Below, one piece after another: positions 45,114 through 54,063 of a stretch of 64,000 nucleotides of DNA. The DNA comes from CAXBBB01 sp963841855 (GTDB lineage Bacteria > Bacteroidota > Rhodothermia > Rhodothermales > BA12): contig CAWJEJ010000005.1 of the NCBI GenBank assembly GCA_963841855.1, forward strand, positions 434,001 to 498,000, given 5' to 3'. A program made the position numbers and the translations under genes. The notes under the pieces are model-generated. The model searched no databases and had not been told where the DNA came from. It saw only the letters and a list, made by a program, of their open reading frames with translations. Position 1 is the first letter of the stretch, and every line of letters begins with the position of its first letter.

Positions 45114-46121
45114 ATGCCCTCTCGCATAGCCCTCGTCTACGACACGTTCGACGCCTACGAGTGGAAGGACGGCGATGCGCCCGACGCCGACGCCGAGTTC
45201 GAGCCGCAAGAAACCGTCGACGCTTTGTGCGATGCCGTCCGCGCGCTGGGACACGAGCCGGTCCGCATCGGGACTGCGCACGATTTGCTGGGCGCGCTCT
45301 CGACGATGAAGTGCAATGCCGGGCTCAGCATTGCCGAGTCGTCGGGATCGCGCAACCGGGAAGGCTACGCGCCGACGCTGTTCGAGATGATCGGCCTGCC
45401 GTTTGCGGGCTCCGACGCGCTGACGATGTCCGTCTCGCTCGACAAGGCGTGGACGCAGAGCCTTGTGTCGGCTCAGGGCGTGCGCGTGCCCGAATGGCGC
45501 TCATTCGCCGATTCAGGTGCCATCGACCCGGACGATCTGCCGCCGTTTCCCCTCTTCGTCAAACCGCGCGGCGAAGGCTCAGCGATGGGCATCGCTCCGT
45601 CGAGCAAAGTGGCGAACGTCGACGAGTTGCGAGCCGAAGTCAACCGTGTCGCCCGGCTATACCGGCAACCGGCGCTAGTCGAGCGCTTCGTCGAAGGGGC
45701 AGAGTTCACCGTCGGTGTCACGCACGATGGCGCGCGCGTTCTTCCGGCATTGCAACGCGCGACGGATCGCGAGACGGGAATCGGCCTGCACGCGCTCGAG
45801 GCTAGGGGCAGCCGCTACGGGCGCGATTCGGGAGAACGCGCCTACGACCTGCCACCGGTCCTCACGCCCCAGTTGGAAGCCGATCTAGCCGATCAGACAC
45901 TGCGCGCCTTCCGCGCGCTGGGCTGCCGCGACTTTGCCCGAATGGACTTCCGCGTCGGCCCAACCGGCACGCCATTCTTTCTCGAAGCCAATCCACTGCC
46001 CACGTTCGCTCCCGACGGCACGTTCGCCATCGTCGCCGAACTGCTCGGCCAGTCGTACGACGCCTTCTTGGGCGACGTGCTCGGCCACGCGTTCGAGCGG
46101 GCGATGAGCAGTACTGGGTGA
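45114..46121 (+). CDS. D-Ala-D-Ala ligase-like ATP-grasp protein
   Basis: 335 residues. RIALVYDTFDAYEW start, CNAGLSIAESSGSRNREGYA, PTLFEMIGLPFAGSDALTMS, then the ATP-binding FVKPRGEGSAMGIAP and metal-binding FFLEANPLPTFAPDGTF. The Ddl signature EGxxGEDG and NTLPG are altered (SSGSRNREG, NPLPT), so it is more likely a ligase of other substrates than the cell-wall Ddl. Ends before a strong hairpin. Confidence 0.85.
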   Translation: MPSRIALVYDTFDAYEWKDGDAPDADAEFEPQETVDALCDAVRALGHEPVRIGTAHDLLGALSTMKCNAGLSIAESSGSRNREGYAPTLFEMIGLPFAGSDALTMSVSLDKAWTQSLVSAQGVRVPEWRSFADSGAIDPDDLPPFPLFVKPRGEGSAMGIAPSSKVANVDELRAEVNRVARLYRQPALVERFVEGAEFTVGVTHDGARVLPALQRATDRETGIGLHALEARGSRYGRDSGERAYDLPPVLTPQLEADLADQTLRAFRALGCRDFARMDFRVGPTGTPFFLEANPLPTFAPDGTFAIVAELLGQSYDAFLGDVLGHAFERAMSSTG

Positions 46122-46126
46122 AGGAC

Positions 46127-46147
46127 GTCAACTCTCGGAGAGTTGAC
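46127..46147 (+). terminator. hairpin after the ATP-grasp gene
   Basis: GTCAACTCT / AGAGTTGAC perfect 9-bp stem around CGG, followed by ATCTTTG. The weak T-run makes termination plausible but not certain. Confidence 0.55.
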
Positions 46148-46198
46148 ATCTTTGGATTGCTCACACGCGTTGACTCGGGTCGCTTCCGATCTTTCACC

Positions 46199-46405
46199 AT
46201 GTCCGACTCTCCTTCCACCTGTCCCTGCGGTCACGACAAAACGCACCCGCTCGTCCACCTCGTCGCGTCGTACAGCGCGCTGGGCTGGCTGTGGCTATTT
46301 GCGGGCGCGTCGAAGCGGCCCAAATCGGCGGCGTACACGTGTCGCAGGTGCAAAACCGTTCTCCAGACGACGCGCGACTCCGCCATTCTGAACTCGATCC
46401 GCTAG
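46199..46405 (+). CDS. small zinc-ribbon protein
   Basis: 68 residues. CPCGHDKTHP and CRRCKTVLQTTRDS provide Cys/His pairs for one zinc site, separated by a hydrophobic stretch (HLVASYSALGWLWLFAG). Its stop overlaps the GTG of the aminomutase gene (TAGTG), so the two are co-translated. Role unknown. Confidence 0.75.
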   Translation: MSDSPSTCPCGHDKTHPLVHLVASYSALGWLWLFAGASKRPKSAAYTCRRCKTVLQTTRDSAILNSIR

Positions 46406-47631
46406 TGCCGACGTCTTTTCCGACTACCCAACCACCCTACGAGGTCAACGCCGATAGCTGGGCCGATTGGCGCTGGCACATGCGTAACCGCGTCCACGAC
46501 GAGTCCGAATTGCGCCGCTACGTCACGCCGACGACCGACGAACTGGCCGCCATCGAAGCGACGCGCGGCATTTTCCGCTGGAACGTGACGCCGCACTACG
46601 CGAGCCTGATCAGGCCTGATGATCCCGACGATCCGATCCGCAAGCAGGTCGTGCCGACGATGGCCGAGATGCAGCCCGACATCGTCGGCGTCGAGGATCC
46701 GCTCGAAGAAGTTGCGCACAGTCCGGTCAAGAACCTGATCCACAACTATCGAGACCGCGTCGCCTTCTGCGTCACGGCCGAGTGCGCGATCTACTGCCGC
46801 TACTGCCTACGCAAACGCATGGTCGGCGATGGCGAGATGATGATGCGCAAGTCCGAACTGCGCGACGCTTTGGCTTACCTGCGCGAGCACGACGAAATCC
46901 GCGACGTGCTCCTCACCGGCGGCGACCCGCTGACGATGGGCGACAAGGCGCTGGCGTGGCTTCTATCGGAACTGCGCGACATCCCCCATATCGAGATCGT
47001 CCGCATCGGGTCGCGGATGCCGGTCAAACTGCCCCAACGCATTACGCCCGAACTCTGCGCGATCCTGCGCGATCACCATCCGGTCTGGCTCAATACCCAC
47101 TTCAACCACCCGCGCGAGCTGTCTGCTGAGTCGGCGACGGCGCTCGACCGGCTCCTGGGAGCAGGCGTCCCGGTCGGCAACCAAACCGTCTTACTCCGAG
47201 GCATCAACGACGACGAGCCGACGCTGCGCGCCCTACTCAACGGGCTGGTCCGCCTGCGCGTACGTCCCTACTACCTGTACCAAGCCCAGCTGATCGGCGG
47301 CACCGCTCACCTGCGCACGTCGATCGAACGCGGCATGCGGCTGATGCAGGAGCTTCAGGGCACGACGACCGGGTTCGCGATCCCGCGCTACGTACTCGAC
47401 ACGCCGTTCGGCAAGGTTCCGCTCGACGGCAGCTACGTGATGGGCCGAGCCGGAGAGCGCGTCGTGATGCGCACTACACGCGGCGAGATTTGGGCCGAAC
47501 CCAACCCACTGCCCGCTGGCGAAGACGAACCCTTCCGCCTGCCCCAGATCGACCTGCCCGGCCACGCCCACACCCTGCCCGCCGGAGCGCCGACGTTCGT
47601 CCCGCAGCCGTACCACTCGGAGGCGGTGTGA
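46405..47631 (+). CDS. kamA: lysine 2,3-aminomutase family protein (radical SAM)
   Basis: 408 residues. Radical SAM cluster motif CAIYCRYCLRKR (CxxxCxxC), then VLLTGGDPLTMGDKALAWLL, EIVRIGSRMPVKLPQRITPE, VWLNTHFNHPRELS and the PLP-lysine region FAIPRYVLDTPFGKVPL. Converts L-lysine to beta-lysine in characterised members; some homologues act on glutamate or translation factor EF-P (EpmB), so the substrate is open. Start GTG 46405. Confidence 0.92.
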   Translation: MPTSFPTTQPPYEVNADSWADWRWHMRNRVHDESELRRYVTPTTDELAAIEATRGIFRWNVTPHYASLIRPDDPDDPIRKQVVPTMAEMQPDIVGVEDPLEEVAHSPVKNLIHNYRDRVAFCVTAECAIYCRYCLRKRMVGDGEMMMRKSELRDALAYLREHDEIRDVLLTGGDPLTMGDKALAWLLSELRDIPHIEIVRIGSRMPVKLPQRITPELCAILRDHHPVWLNTHFNHPRELSAESATALDRLLGAGVPVGNQTVLLRGINDDEPTLRALLNGLVRLRVRPYYLYQAQLIGGTAHLRTSIERGMRLMQELQGTTTGFAIPRYVLDTPFGKVPLDGSYVMGRAGERVVMRTTRGEIWAEPNPLPAGEDEPFRLPQIDLPGHAHTLPAGAPTFVPQPYHSEAV

Positions 47632-48227
47632 TGCGGTGGCTGTTGATCATCGGGCTAGCCCTGGCAAGCGCCGGCTCGGCACACGGACAGGACGGAAGCC
47701 TGACAAGTCTCCAAGACCTGTCAGGTTTGAGATGGACCGAAACGCCCACTCCGCTGGTCATCGCCGACACCGTCCGCCGCGATCCCGACGTGGCGCTGCG
47801 CCGCTCGCTGATGGCGCCGGGCTGGGGCCAGATCTACAACGGCGACGCGTACAAACTGCCGTTCGTCTGGGGCGGGCTGGCCGCGTTCGGCGGACTAGCT
47901 GTCTATAACGAGCGCGAATACCGCCGCATGCAGCGCGTCGTCCGGTTCGCCGAGTTTCCCGATCGCTACCCCGAGAACGAAGCCGATGCCGCCGAATACC
48001 AAGCGCTCATCGACGCCAGACGGACGACGCCCCTAGTCAATCTGCGCAATTCTTTTCGGCGCTCGCGTGACCTTTCGGTGGTTCGCTTCGGCTTATGGTA
48101 TGCCCTCACCGCCGTCGACGCGTACGTGAGCGCCCACCTCTCCGACTTCGACGCCGCCCCCGACTTCCGCCTCACCCTCGCTCCAACGACCGATGCCCTC
48201 ATGGTCAACGTCGTCGTTAGATTCTGA
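47631..48227 (+). CDS. DUF5683-like exported/membrane protein
   Basis: 198 residues. Signal peptide MRWLLIIGLALASAGSAHGQ. Then RRSLMAPGWGQIYNGDAYKL and PFVWGGLAAFGGLAVYNERE YRRM, the 'LPGxGQxYNxxxxKxP' pattern of a family common in Bacteroidota. Residues about 22-32 are encoded by a REP-like palindrome (see 47699). Start overlaps the kamA stop (TGATG). Confidence 0.85.
   Translation: MRWLLIIGLALASAGSAHGQDGSLTSLQDLSGLRWTETPTPLVIADTVRRDPDVALRRSLMAPGWGQIYNGDAYKLPFVWGGLAAFGGLAVYNEREYRRMQRVVRFAEFPDRYPENEADAAEYQALIDARRTTPLVNLRNSFRRSRDLSVVRFGLWYALTAVDAYVSAHLSDFDAAPDFRLTLAPTTDALMVNVVVRF
47699..47725. repeat. REP-like palindrome inside a coding region
   Basis: CCTGACAAGTCT / AGACCTGTCAGG (11 of 12 paired) around CCA, followed by TTTGAGA. 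It lies in frame within the DUF5683 gene just after the signal peptide, adding roughly ten residues (SLTSLQDLSG). Confidence 0.75.
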
Positions 48228-48240
48228 TCACGCCTCTTTT

Positions 48241-49368
48241 ATGGCTCGACTGCTGTACGCCCTGAGCGGACAAGGCCGCGGGCACGCCTCGCGCGTGCGA
48301 GCGATGGCGGATGCGTTGCGCGCGCGTGGACATACGGTTCGGTTGGCGTGTGGAGGCCCCAACGCCGACCGCTTCGAAGCCCAAGGAGAACCCGTCCTGC
48401 GCCTGCCGACGCTCGAACAAGTGATCCAGCGCAACGGCGTCTCGATGACGCGGACGTTTGCTCACAACCTGCCCCGCGTGCTCTCGGCTAGACGCACGAT
48501 CGGCCGCTTGGAACGAGCAATCGAAGACTGGCAACCTGACGCTGTCGCCACCGATTTCGAGCCGTTCGTTCCGCGCGCTGCTAAGCGGATGGGCGTTCCG
48601 GTCGCTTCGGTCGACCATCAGCACCTGCTCACGCATACCGACTGGCAGGCCGACCTCGACGCGTCGCCCAACGCGCGCTTCATCCGATTCGTCATCGACG
48701 CGATGATCCCCGAAGCCGAGGCTACCGTCGTCACCTCGTTCTACTTCCCGCCTGCCACGCGCGATGCTACGTTCGTCGCACCGATTCTAACTGAGGACGT
48801 GACAGGCCTCAGGCCGACGCGCGACGGTCCGCTACTGGTCTACGTCAACGCGTCGCGAGGCATGCACGAGATGACGCGTAGACTGGACGCGCTCGGCGTT
48901 CCGGTCGTTGCCTACGGCTTGCCCTATTCTAGCTCCAGCCGCGTCGCTCACCGCTCGGCCTCGCGCACTGGTTTCCTCGCCGATCTCGAACGCGCGCGCG
49001 GAGTCATTTGCACGGCAGGCTTTACGCTGCTAGCCGAATGTCGCCACTTGGGCAAGCCGGTTCTAGCCCTTCCCAACGGCGGCGTTTTTGAGCAAAAGCT
49101 CAACGCGCTACAGGCTTGCCAGCAGGGCTGGGCACAGATGGCGGACGCACCGATTCCGAGTCCGAACGCGTTGAGCGCTTTCGTGGACTTCGTGGCCTCT
49201 GCGCAACGACACCCCGCAAACGCGCGTACGGGTACGCACGATGCCATTCATGCTATAGAGCGCCTGCTACACCATTCGTCTCCTCTAGCGGACCGCCCAG
49301 CGCGTTCCTCCGCGACCGCTTCAACTGCCGATCTGCACTACGCGCCGCCCGCGGCCGTTGCCGCTTGA
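48241..49368 (+). CDS. glycosyltransferase (GT28/MGT-like)
   Basis: 375 residues. Start LLYALSGQGRGHASRVRAMA is the N-terminal Rossmann of MurG-like transferases; ATDFEPFVPRAAKRMGVPVA and SVDHQHLLTH follow; VICTAGFTLLAECRHLGKPV and LALPNGGVFEQKLNALQACQ form the donor-binding side. No membrane helix. Sixteen bases separate it from the serine palmitoyltransferase gene, so it may glycosylate a lipid, perhaps a sphingolipid (inference from neighbourhood). Confidence 0.88.
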   Translation: MARLLYALSGQGRGHASRVRAMADALRARGHTVRLACGGPNADRFEAQGEPVLRLPTLEQVIQRNGVSMTRTFAHNLPRVLSARRTIGRLERAIEDWQPDAVATDFEPFVPRAAKRMGVPVASVDHQHLLTHTDWQADLDASPNARFIRFVIDAMIPEAEATVVTSFYFPPATRDATFVAPILTEDVTGLRPTRDGPLLVYVNASRGMHEMTRRLDALGVPVVAYGLPYSSSSRVAHRSASRTGFLADLERARGVICTAGFTLLAECRHLGKPVLALPNGGVFEQKLNALQACQQGWAQMADAPIPSPNALSAFVDFVASAQRHPANARTGTHDAIHAIERLLHHSSPLADRPARSSATASTADLHYAPPAAVAA

Positions 49369-49383
49369 TTTCAAACCACCGCT

Positions 49384-50673
49384 ATGTCTATACCCAACGT
49401 CCTCGTCAAGCGCGCCGCCCGCTCCGCCGCTCAGTCGCGCAACGGCCATCACGTGGAAGACACGCCCTCCAAGCCGATCTTCGCCAAAGCCAAGCGATTC
49501 CTCGCTCCCGGCGGCGACTACTCGGACATCAAGGCCGCCGGACTCTATCCCTACTTCCGCTCGATCGAGCGCAATGACGGCTCCAAGGCGATCATGGGCG
49601 GGCGCGAAATCGTCATGGCGGGGTCGAACAACTACCTAGGCTTGGTCTCGGACCCTCGCGTCAAAAAAGCAGCTCAGGACGCGATCGAGAAGTATGGAAC
49701 GGGCTGTACCGGTAGCCGCTTTCTCAACGGCACACTCGACCTCCACATCGAGTTGGAGCGCCGCTTGGCCGAGTTCATGGGTGCCGAAGCCTGCGTGCTC
49801 TTCTCGACGGGCTACATGACCAACCAGGGCGTCATCCAGAGTCTTGCCGGCCGTGGCGATGTCGTGTTCTCAGACAAGGACAACCACGCCTGCATCGTCG
49901 CGGGCACCAAGGTGACAGACGCCGACATCGTGCGCTTTCGCCACAACGACATCACGCACCTGCGCCGACAGCTCGAAAAGGTTCACATCGAACGTCCCGG
50001 AGCGGGCAAGATGATCGTAACCGACGGCGTCTTCTCGATGAGCGGCATCCTCGCCGACGTTCCGGCGCTCGTCGACTTGGCCGAGGAGTTCGAAGCCGCC
50101 TTGATGCTTGACGATGCCCACGCCGTCGGCGTCGTAGGCCCCGGCGGACGCGGATCGGCAGCGCACTTCGGCCTGGGCGACCGCGTCGACTTGACGACGG
50201 GCACGTTCTCCAAGAGCTTCGCCAGCCTGGGCGGATTCGTGACAGGCAGCTACGAAGCCATCGAATACATCCGCCACAGCGCGTCGACGCACATCTTCAG
50301 CGCGTCAATGCCGCCCGCCAACGTGGCGACCGTACTGGCCTGCCTCGACATCCTGGAGCAAGAGCCCGAGCGCCTCGACCGCCTGTGGACTATCTCGGAT
50401 CACATGCGCAGGGGTTTCTCGGACCTGGGATTCAACATCTGGCAGAGCCAGTCACCGATCATCCCGGTCGTCGTCGGCGACATGGAGACGTGCTTCAAGT
50501 TCTGGCGTGACCTGCTCGAAGAAGGCGTTTTCGTCAACGCCGTCGTCCCCCCCGCCGTGCCGCGCGGACAGAGCCTGATGCGCACCAGCTACATGGCCAG
50601 CCACACCGACTCCCAACTCGACTTCATCCTCTCGGCCTTCAAAAAGGTTGGCAAACGCCACAATGTAATCTGA
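49384..50673 (+). CDS. serine palmitoyltransferase-like alpha-oxoamine synthase
   Basis: 429 residues. AGSNNYLGLVSDPRVKKAAQ, GCTGSRFLNGTLDLHIELER, VFSMSGILADVPALVDLAEE, LMLDDAHAVGVVGPGGRGSA, and TGTFSKSFASLGGFVTG with the PLP lysine. Joins serine and palmitoyl-CoA to give 3-ketosphinganine, the first step of sphingolipid synthesis, as in many Bacteroidota. Close relatives make amino-ketobutyrate or KAPA, but the N-terminal extension with AKRFLAPGGDYSDIKAAGLY favours SPT. Confidence 0.87.
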   Translation: MSIPNVLVKRAARSAAQSRNGHHVEDTPSKPIFAKAKRFLAPGGDYSDIKAAGLYPYFRSIERNDGSKAIMGGREIVMAGSNNYLGLVSDPRVKKAAQDAIEKYGTGCTGSRFLNGTLDLHIELERRLAEFMGAEACVLFSTGYMTNQGVIQSLAGRGDVVFSDKDNHACIVAGTKVTDADIVRFRHNDITHLRRQLEKVHIERPGAGKMIVTDGVFSMSGILADVPALVDLAEEFEAALMLDDAHAVGVVGPGGRGSAAHFGLGDRVDLTTGTFSKSFASLGGFVTGSYEAIEYIRHSASTHIFSASMPPANVATVLACLDILEQEPERLDRLWTISDHMRRGFSDLGFNIWQSQSPIIPVVVGDMETCFKFWRDLLEEGVFVNAVVPPAVPRGQSLMRTSYMASHTDSQLDFILSAFKKVGKRHNVI

Positions 50674-51161
50674 CACGCGGAGCATGTTTGACTTTTCGAG
50701 TTTATCTCTCTGCTCGTCCTCGCGAGTGCGCCGCGCCTCTTCAGCACGAGACAGAGAAGCGGCCTCAGACGGTCCGGCGAAAAGATGCAGAGTGGAGAGA
50801 GCGGCCGAAAAGCTGCTGTTTGAGTGAGCGCAGCGAGCGAGTTTGCAGGTTTTCAGCGACCGTAACGTCGCATCAGCCGGGGCGACGTAAGCCTTGATCT
50901 TTCGCTTCTGGCGCCTGCCCTGAGCGAAGCCGAAGGGGACCAAGACAAAAGAAGGCTCGCGCAGCGATCATACATCATCGCATGGAAGAACGCAGCAAGA
51001 GCTAGCTTGGCAGGCCGTTGTGGATCCCTGCCTCCGCAGGGATGACGGTTGGGTGAGGAGGAGATAGATCAGAGAACGGTGTTCTTTTCGTAAGCCGTTG
51101 CGCCCACGACCAAACGGTACACATCAGCACCGCGCAATCAGCCAGCAACAAACCGCACCTC
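50674..51161. other. 488-base intergenic region with dispersed repeats
   Basis: No gene seen. Contains CCTGCCCTGAGCGAAGCCGA (50914-50933) and the palindrome ATCCCTGC-CTCC-GCAGGGAT (51024-51043), both of which have relatives at 61337-61470. A GAGTGAGCGCAGCGAGCGAG stretch begins near 50822. The promoter of the next gene should lie near 51100. Confidence 0.7.
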
Positions 51162-52295
51162 ATGCCGATCACCGTCACCCCAGCCGACACCCGCAAAGAC
51201 CGCCACGCCTTCGTCGACTTCCCGTTTCGCCTCTACGCCGACAGCGACTACTGGGTACCTACCCTTCGCCGCGACACCCTAGCGCTGATCGACGAAAAGA
51301 AAAACCCCTTCTTCGAGCACGGCCTGATGCAGCCCTACCTCGCGCGCAACGGTGAAGGAGAGATCGTCGGGCGCATCGCCGCAATTCAGAACGGCGCTCA
51401 CCTCGAGACGTTTGACGACGCGACCGGCTTCTTCGGCTTTTTCGAATGCGTCAACGACTACGAAGTCGCCCGTGCACTGCTCAACACCGCCGCCAATTGG
51501 CTGCGCGGTATGGGCTTGAGGGCGATGCGCGGCCCGGCCAACCCAAGCCTGAACGACACAGCGGGCCTGCTCGTCGAAGGATTCGACTTCCAGCCGTCGG
51601 TCATGATGCCGTACAACCCGCCGTACTACGAGGACTTTTTGCGGCGCTGGGGATTCGAGACGCAGACCGAGATGCTGTCGCTCTACACCCACGTCAAATT
51701 CATGGACCCGAGCAAGCTCTTCCGCGGCGATGAGATCGTGCGGCGGCGGCTGCCTGGCCTGACCGTGCGCGGCCTCGACCCCAAGCGGTTCGACGAAGAC
51801 GTGGCGGCGGCGATGAAGATCTACAACGACGGCTGGGAGAAGAACGAGGGGTTTGTTGCCATGACCGACGCCGAAGCGCGGCACCTCGCGTCGGAACTCA
51901 AGCCGATCCTCGTGCCCGAACTGTTCGTGTTCGCGGAGCGCGACGGCGAGCCGGTCGGCTTCTCGGTCTCGCTGCCCGACTTCAACCAGGCCCTCCGCCA
52001 CGTCAAAAGCGGCAAGCTGACGCCCGGTAACCTGGTCGGACTCGTCGCGCGCGCCAAGATGGGCACAATCACCGACCTGCGCATGCCGCTCATGGGCGCG
52101 CGCCAAGACTACCAGGGCAAAGGCCTCGACGCCGTCCTGATCGCCGAGACGATCCGCCGGGGCCGCAAGATGGGATATCAGGGCTGCGAGCTGAGCTGGG
52201 TCTTGGCTGGCAACAAGCGCCTGCTCCTCGCCTTGGAACGCATGGGCGCCGTCATAGACAAGCGCTACGTGCTGCTCGAAGCGCCGCTCGACTGA
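51162..52295 (+). CDS. GNAT-like acyltransferase next to serine palmitoyltransferase
   Basis: 377 residues. FPFRLYADSDYWVPTLRRDT, KNPFFEHGLMQPYLARNGEG, GFFECVNDYEVARALLNTAA, MRGPANPSLNDTAGLLVEGF, VMMPYNPPYYEDFLRRWGFE and, near the end, RMPLMGARQDYQGKGLDAVL with ELSWVLAGNKRLLLALERMG. The last two are an acyl-CoA binding loop and terminal helix of the GNAT fold. In bacteria with sphingolipids a GNAT-like enzyme can N-acylate sphinganine (bacterial ceramide synthase); the neighbourhood makes that a reasonable hypothesis here. Confidence 0.8.
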   Translation: MPITVTPADTRKDRHAFVDFPFRLYADSDYWVPTLRRDTLALIDEKKNPFFEHGLMQPYLARNGEGEIVGRIAAIQNGAHLETFDDATGFFGFFECVNDYEVARALLNTAANWLRGMGLRAMRGPANPSLNDTAGLLVEGFDFQPSVMMPYNPPYYEDFLRRWGFETQTEMLSLYTHVKFMDPSKLFRGDEIVRRRLPGLTVRGLDPKRFDEDVAAAMKIYNDGWEKNEGFVAMTDAEARHLASELKPILVPELFVFAERDGEPVGFSVSLPDFNQALRHVKSGKLTPGNLVGLVARAKMGTITDLRMPLMGARQDYQGKGLDAVLIAETIRRGRKMGYQGCELSWVLAGNKRLLLALERMGAVIDKRYVLLEAPLD

Positions 52296-52786
52296 GCGAA
52301 CCGCGCAGCCTGCAATCCCGCTCGGCTCCGCGCGCCTCCAAGGAAGGGAAACAGCGCGGCGCGGGCGTGGAGTCCGTCGCTCCCAAAGGCAAAGGCCACG
52401 GTCGCGGTGTCGCCTCGCACGAGCCGCTGAACGGTCGGACCGTCGAGCACCAGTCGATCTTGCGATCTCGCACTAGCTTTCCCGTCCGGCATGATCGCGA
52501 TAACGACAGCGCCTGGGGCGACCGCTACCTCGATAACGCCCAGTCGCCCATCGACGAACGCATGCGGCGCACCGCCCAGTCTCAGGACGGCAACGAACTC
52601 AGGCGCGTCGACTTCCAACCGAGCGATCCACACCGGCTCGCCCGGCACACGTCCGGTCTCAGCGCGAACGTTCTCGACCGAAAACCTGTGATAGGCAGCG
52701 CCCCACTGAACCGGCAAATCGATCTGCCACTCGCCGATCTGCGCCGACAGCCGAACGGCGAGATGAGCAGGGCCAAGAGAGAGCAT
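52265..52786 (-). CDS. hypothetical protein
   Basis: 174 residues from ATG 52786. Beta-rich: LAVRLSAQIGEWQIDLPVQW, FSVENVRAETGRVPGEPVWI, EVDAPEFVAVLRLGGAPHAF, VVIAIMPDGKASARSQDRLV. No family assigned. Converges on and overlaps the last 31 bases of the GNAT-like gene. Confidence 0.65.
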   Translation of the reverse strand: MLSLGPAHLAVRLSAQIGEWQIDLPVQWGAAYHRFSVENVRAETGRVPGEPVWIARLEVDAPEFVAVLRLGGAPHAFVDGRLGVIEVAVAPGAVVIAIMPDGKASARSQDRLVLDGPTVQRLVRGDTATVAFAFGSDGLHARAALFPFLGGARSRAGLQAARFAQSSGASSST

Positions 52787-52799
52787 GCGTGCGAACGAG

Positions 52800-52832
52800 A
52801 AACGCCTCCACCCGGCTGACCGAGGGAGGCGT
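52800..52832 (-). terminator. terminator after tRNA-Gly
   Basis: ACGCCTCC (52802-52809) pairs with GGAGGCGT (52825-52832); on the minus strand it is followed by TTTCT. It begins two bases after the tRNA 3' end. Confidence 0.7.
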
Positions 52833-52833
52833 A

Positions 52834-52909
52834 TGGAGCGGAACACCGGGCTCGAACCGGCGACCTCAACCTTGGCAAGGTTGCGCTCTACCAACTGAGC
52901 TAGTTCCGC
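52834..52909 (-). tRNA. tRNA-Gly (GCC)
   Basis: Minus strand, 76 nt with encoded CCA (52834-52836). Acceptor GCGGAAC / GTTCCGC, D-arm CTCAGTTGGTAGAG, anticodon stem CAACC-TTGCCAA-GGTTG with anticodon GCC, T-arm GCCGGTTCGAGCCCGGT. All arms pair. Confidence 0.97.
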
Positions 52910-53023
52910 TTGGTATGCCCGACGGCGTGGCTATCGGGACCGCAATAATAGGGAAATCCGGGACTGCTTGTCAAGTCACTGGGCGTGTTCACCGAATCCC
53001 CGAATGGCGAGCCAACGTGCGCG

Positions 53024-53665
53024 TCACAGAGCAATATGCTTGCGAAACACGCCGCGCACGACGGCCGCGCGTCCGCTGTGATAAGCGCCCTCCTCTAACT
53101 CGGCCTCCGTCTCCTCTAGCTCGACGACGTCCATCGCGGCAAAATCCGAGCGCAGCATCTCTGCTGTGTACAGCATGTCGGCTTGCCGCGGGCCGCCCGA
53201 GTCGTGGCTGTTTTGAAAGGCAAGCTGAGCAGGCGTGAACGCTTCGATGACGAGCAGCCCGCCGGGTCGGAGCGCGGTCGTCATGCGGCGGTGGAGATCG
53301 TCGCGTGTGGCGGGCGGCAGGTGCAGGTAGATCGACGCGACCACGTCGAACGCTCGTTCGGGCCAGTTCCACGTCAGCAGATCGGCCTGCTCGGCGATGA
53401 GAGCGACTCCGCGCTGGGTCGCTAGCTTGCGCGACTTGCGGACGCCCTCGGCCGACAGATCGACGGTTGTCACGTCCAGTCCCTGCTCGGCGAGCCAGAC
53501 GCCGTTTCGGCCTTCGCCGTCGGCGGGGACGAGCGCGGTCATGCCGGGCTTGAGACGATGTGCGTGCGAGGCGAGATAGGCGTTGGGCGCAACCCCGTAG
53601 CCATACTCAGGGTCGGCGTAGCGAGCGTTCCAGAACGAGGCGGCGTGTCCGGCGAAGTCGCTCAC
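53024..53665 (-). CDS. SAM-dependent methyltransferase
   Basis: 213 residues. FWNARYADPEYGYGVAPNAY, ALVPADGEGRNGVWLAEQGL (motif I), DVTTVDLSAEGVRKSRKLAT, FDVVASIYLHLPPATRDDLH, LRPGGLLVIEAFTPAQL. Similar to TehB/thiopurine-like class I methyltransferases; substrate unknown. Start overlaps the FmdB-like stop. Confidence 0.9.
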   Translation of the reverse strand: MSDFAGHAASFWNARYADPEYGYGVAPNAYLASHAHRLKPGMTALVPADGEGRNGVWLAEQGLDVTTVDLSAEGVRKSRKLATQRGVALIAEQADLLTWNWPERAFDVVASIYLHLPPATRDDLHRRMTTALRPGGLLVIEAFTPAQLAFQNSHDSGGPRQADMLYTAEMLRSDFAAMDVVELEETEAELEEGAYHSGRAAVVRGVFRKHIAL

Positions 53666-54006
53666 GATGCGTCGCCTTTGGGCTTGGCCGGAGCGTCGGG
53701 CTTGGGCTTCGACTCGGCTGCCTTCGTCTCAGCGGGCTTGGATTCGGACTTCGCCTCCTTGGCGTCGCTGGCCTTGGCATCGGGCGCCGCATCGCCGCCG
53801 GACGGCTTCTTCTTACCGTCCTTACCGTAGTTCGTATAGTCCGTCAGATAAAACCCGCTGCCTTTGAACACCAATCCGGCCTTGCCACTGATCACGCGGC
53901 GAACCGCTTGGCCCGTTTCCGGATCGACAGTGAGTGCGGGTTCGCTGATGCGCTGTTCGATCTCGAAGTCGGTGCCGTCTTCGCGGCGGTAGATGTAGGT
54001 GGGCAT
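53662..54006 (-). CDS. FmdB-like protein lacking its cysteines
   Basis: 114 residues. PTYIYRREDGTDFEIEQRIS resembles the start of FmdB zinc-ribbon proteins (PTYEYxCxxCG...FE), and VISGKAGLVFKGSGFYLTDY matches their second motif, but no Cys remains, so zinc binding is lost. The C-terminal 50 residues are Lys/Ala/Pro/Glu-rich and disordered. Confidence 0.8.
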   Translation of the reverse strand: MPTYIYRREDGTDFEIEQRISEPALTVDPETGQAVRRVISGKAGLVFKGSGFYLTDYTNYGKDGKKKPSGGDAAPDAKASDAKEAKSESKPAETKAAESKPKPDAPAKPKGDAS

Positions 54007-54063
54007 GGTGAGGCGTTGGAGAGCGGTACGGAATGACGGCTGGAACGAGGCTGTTCCAGCCAG

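Noticed and set aside
45114..46121. Essential cell-wall D-Ala-D-Ala ligase
   Set aside because: Key Ddl motifs are altered and the gene is not near other cell-wall genes; kept only as ATP-grasp ligase-like.
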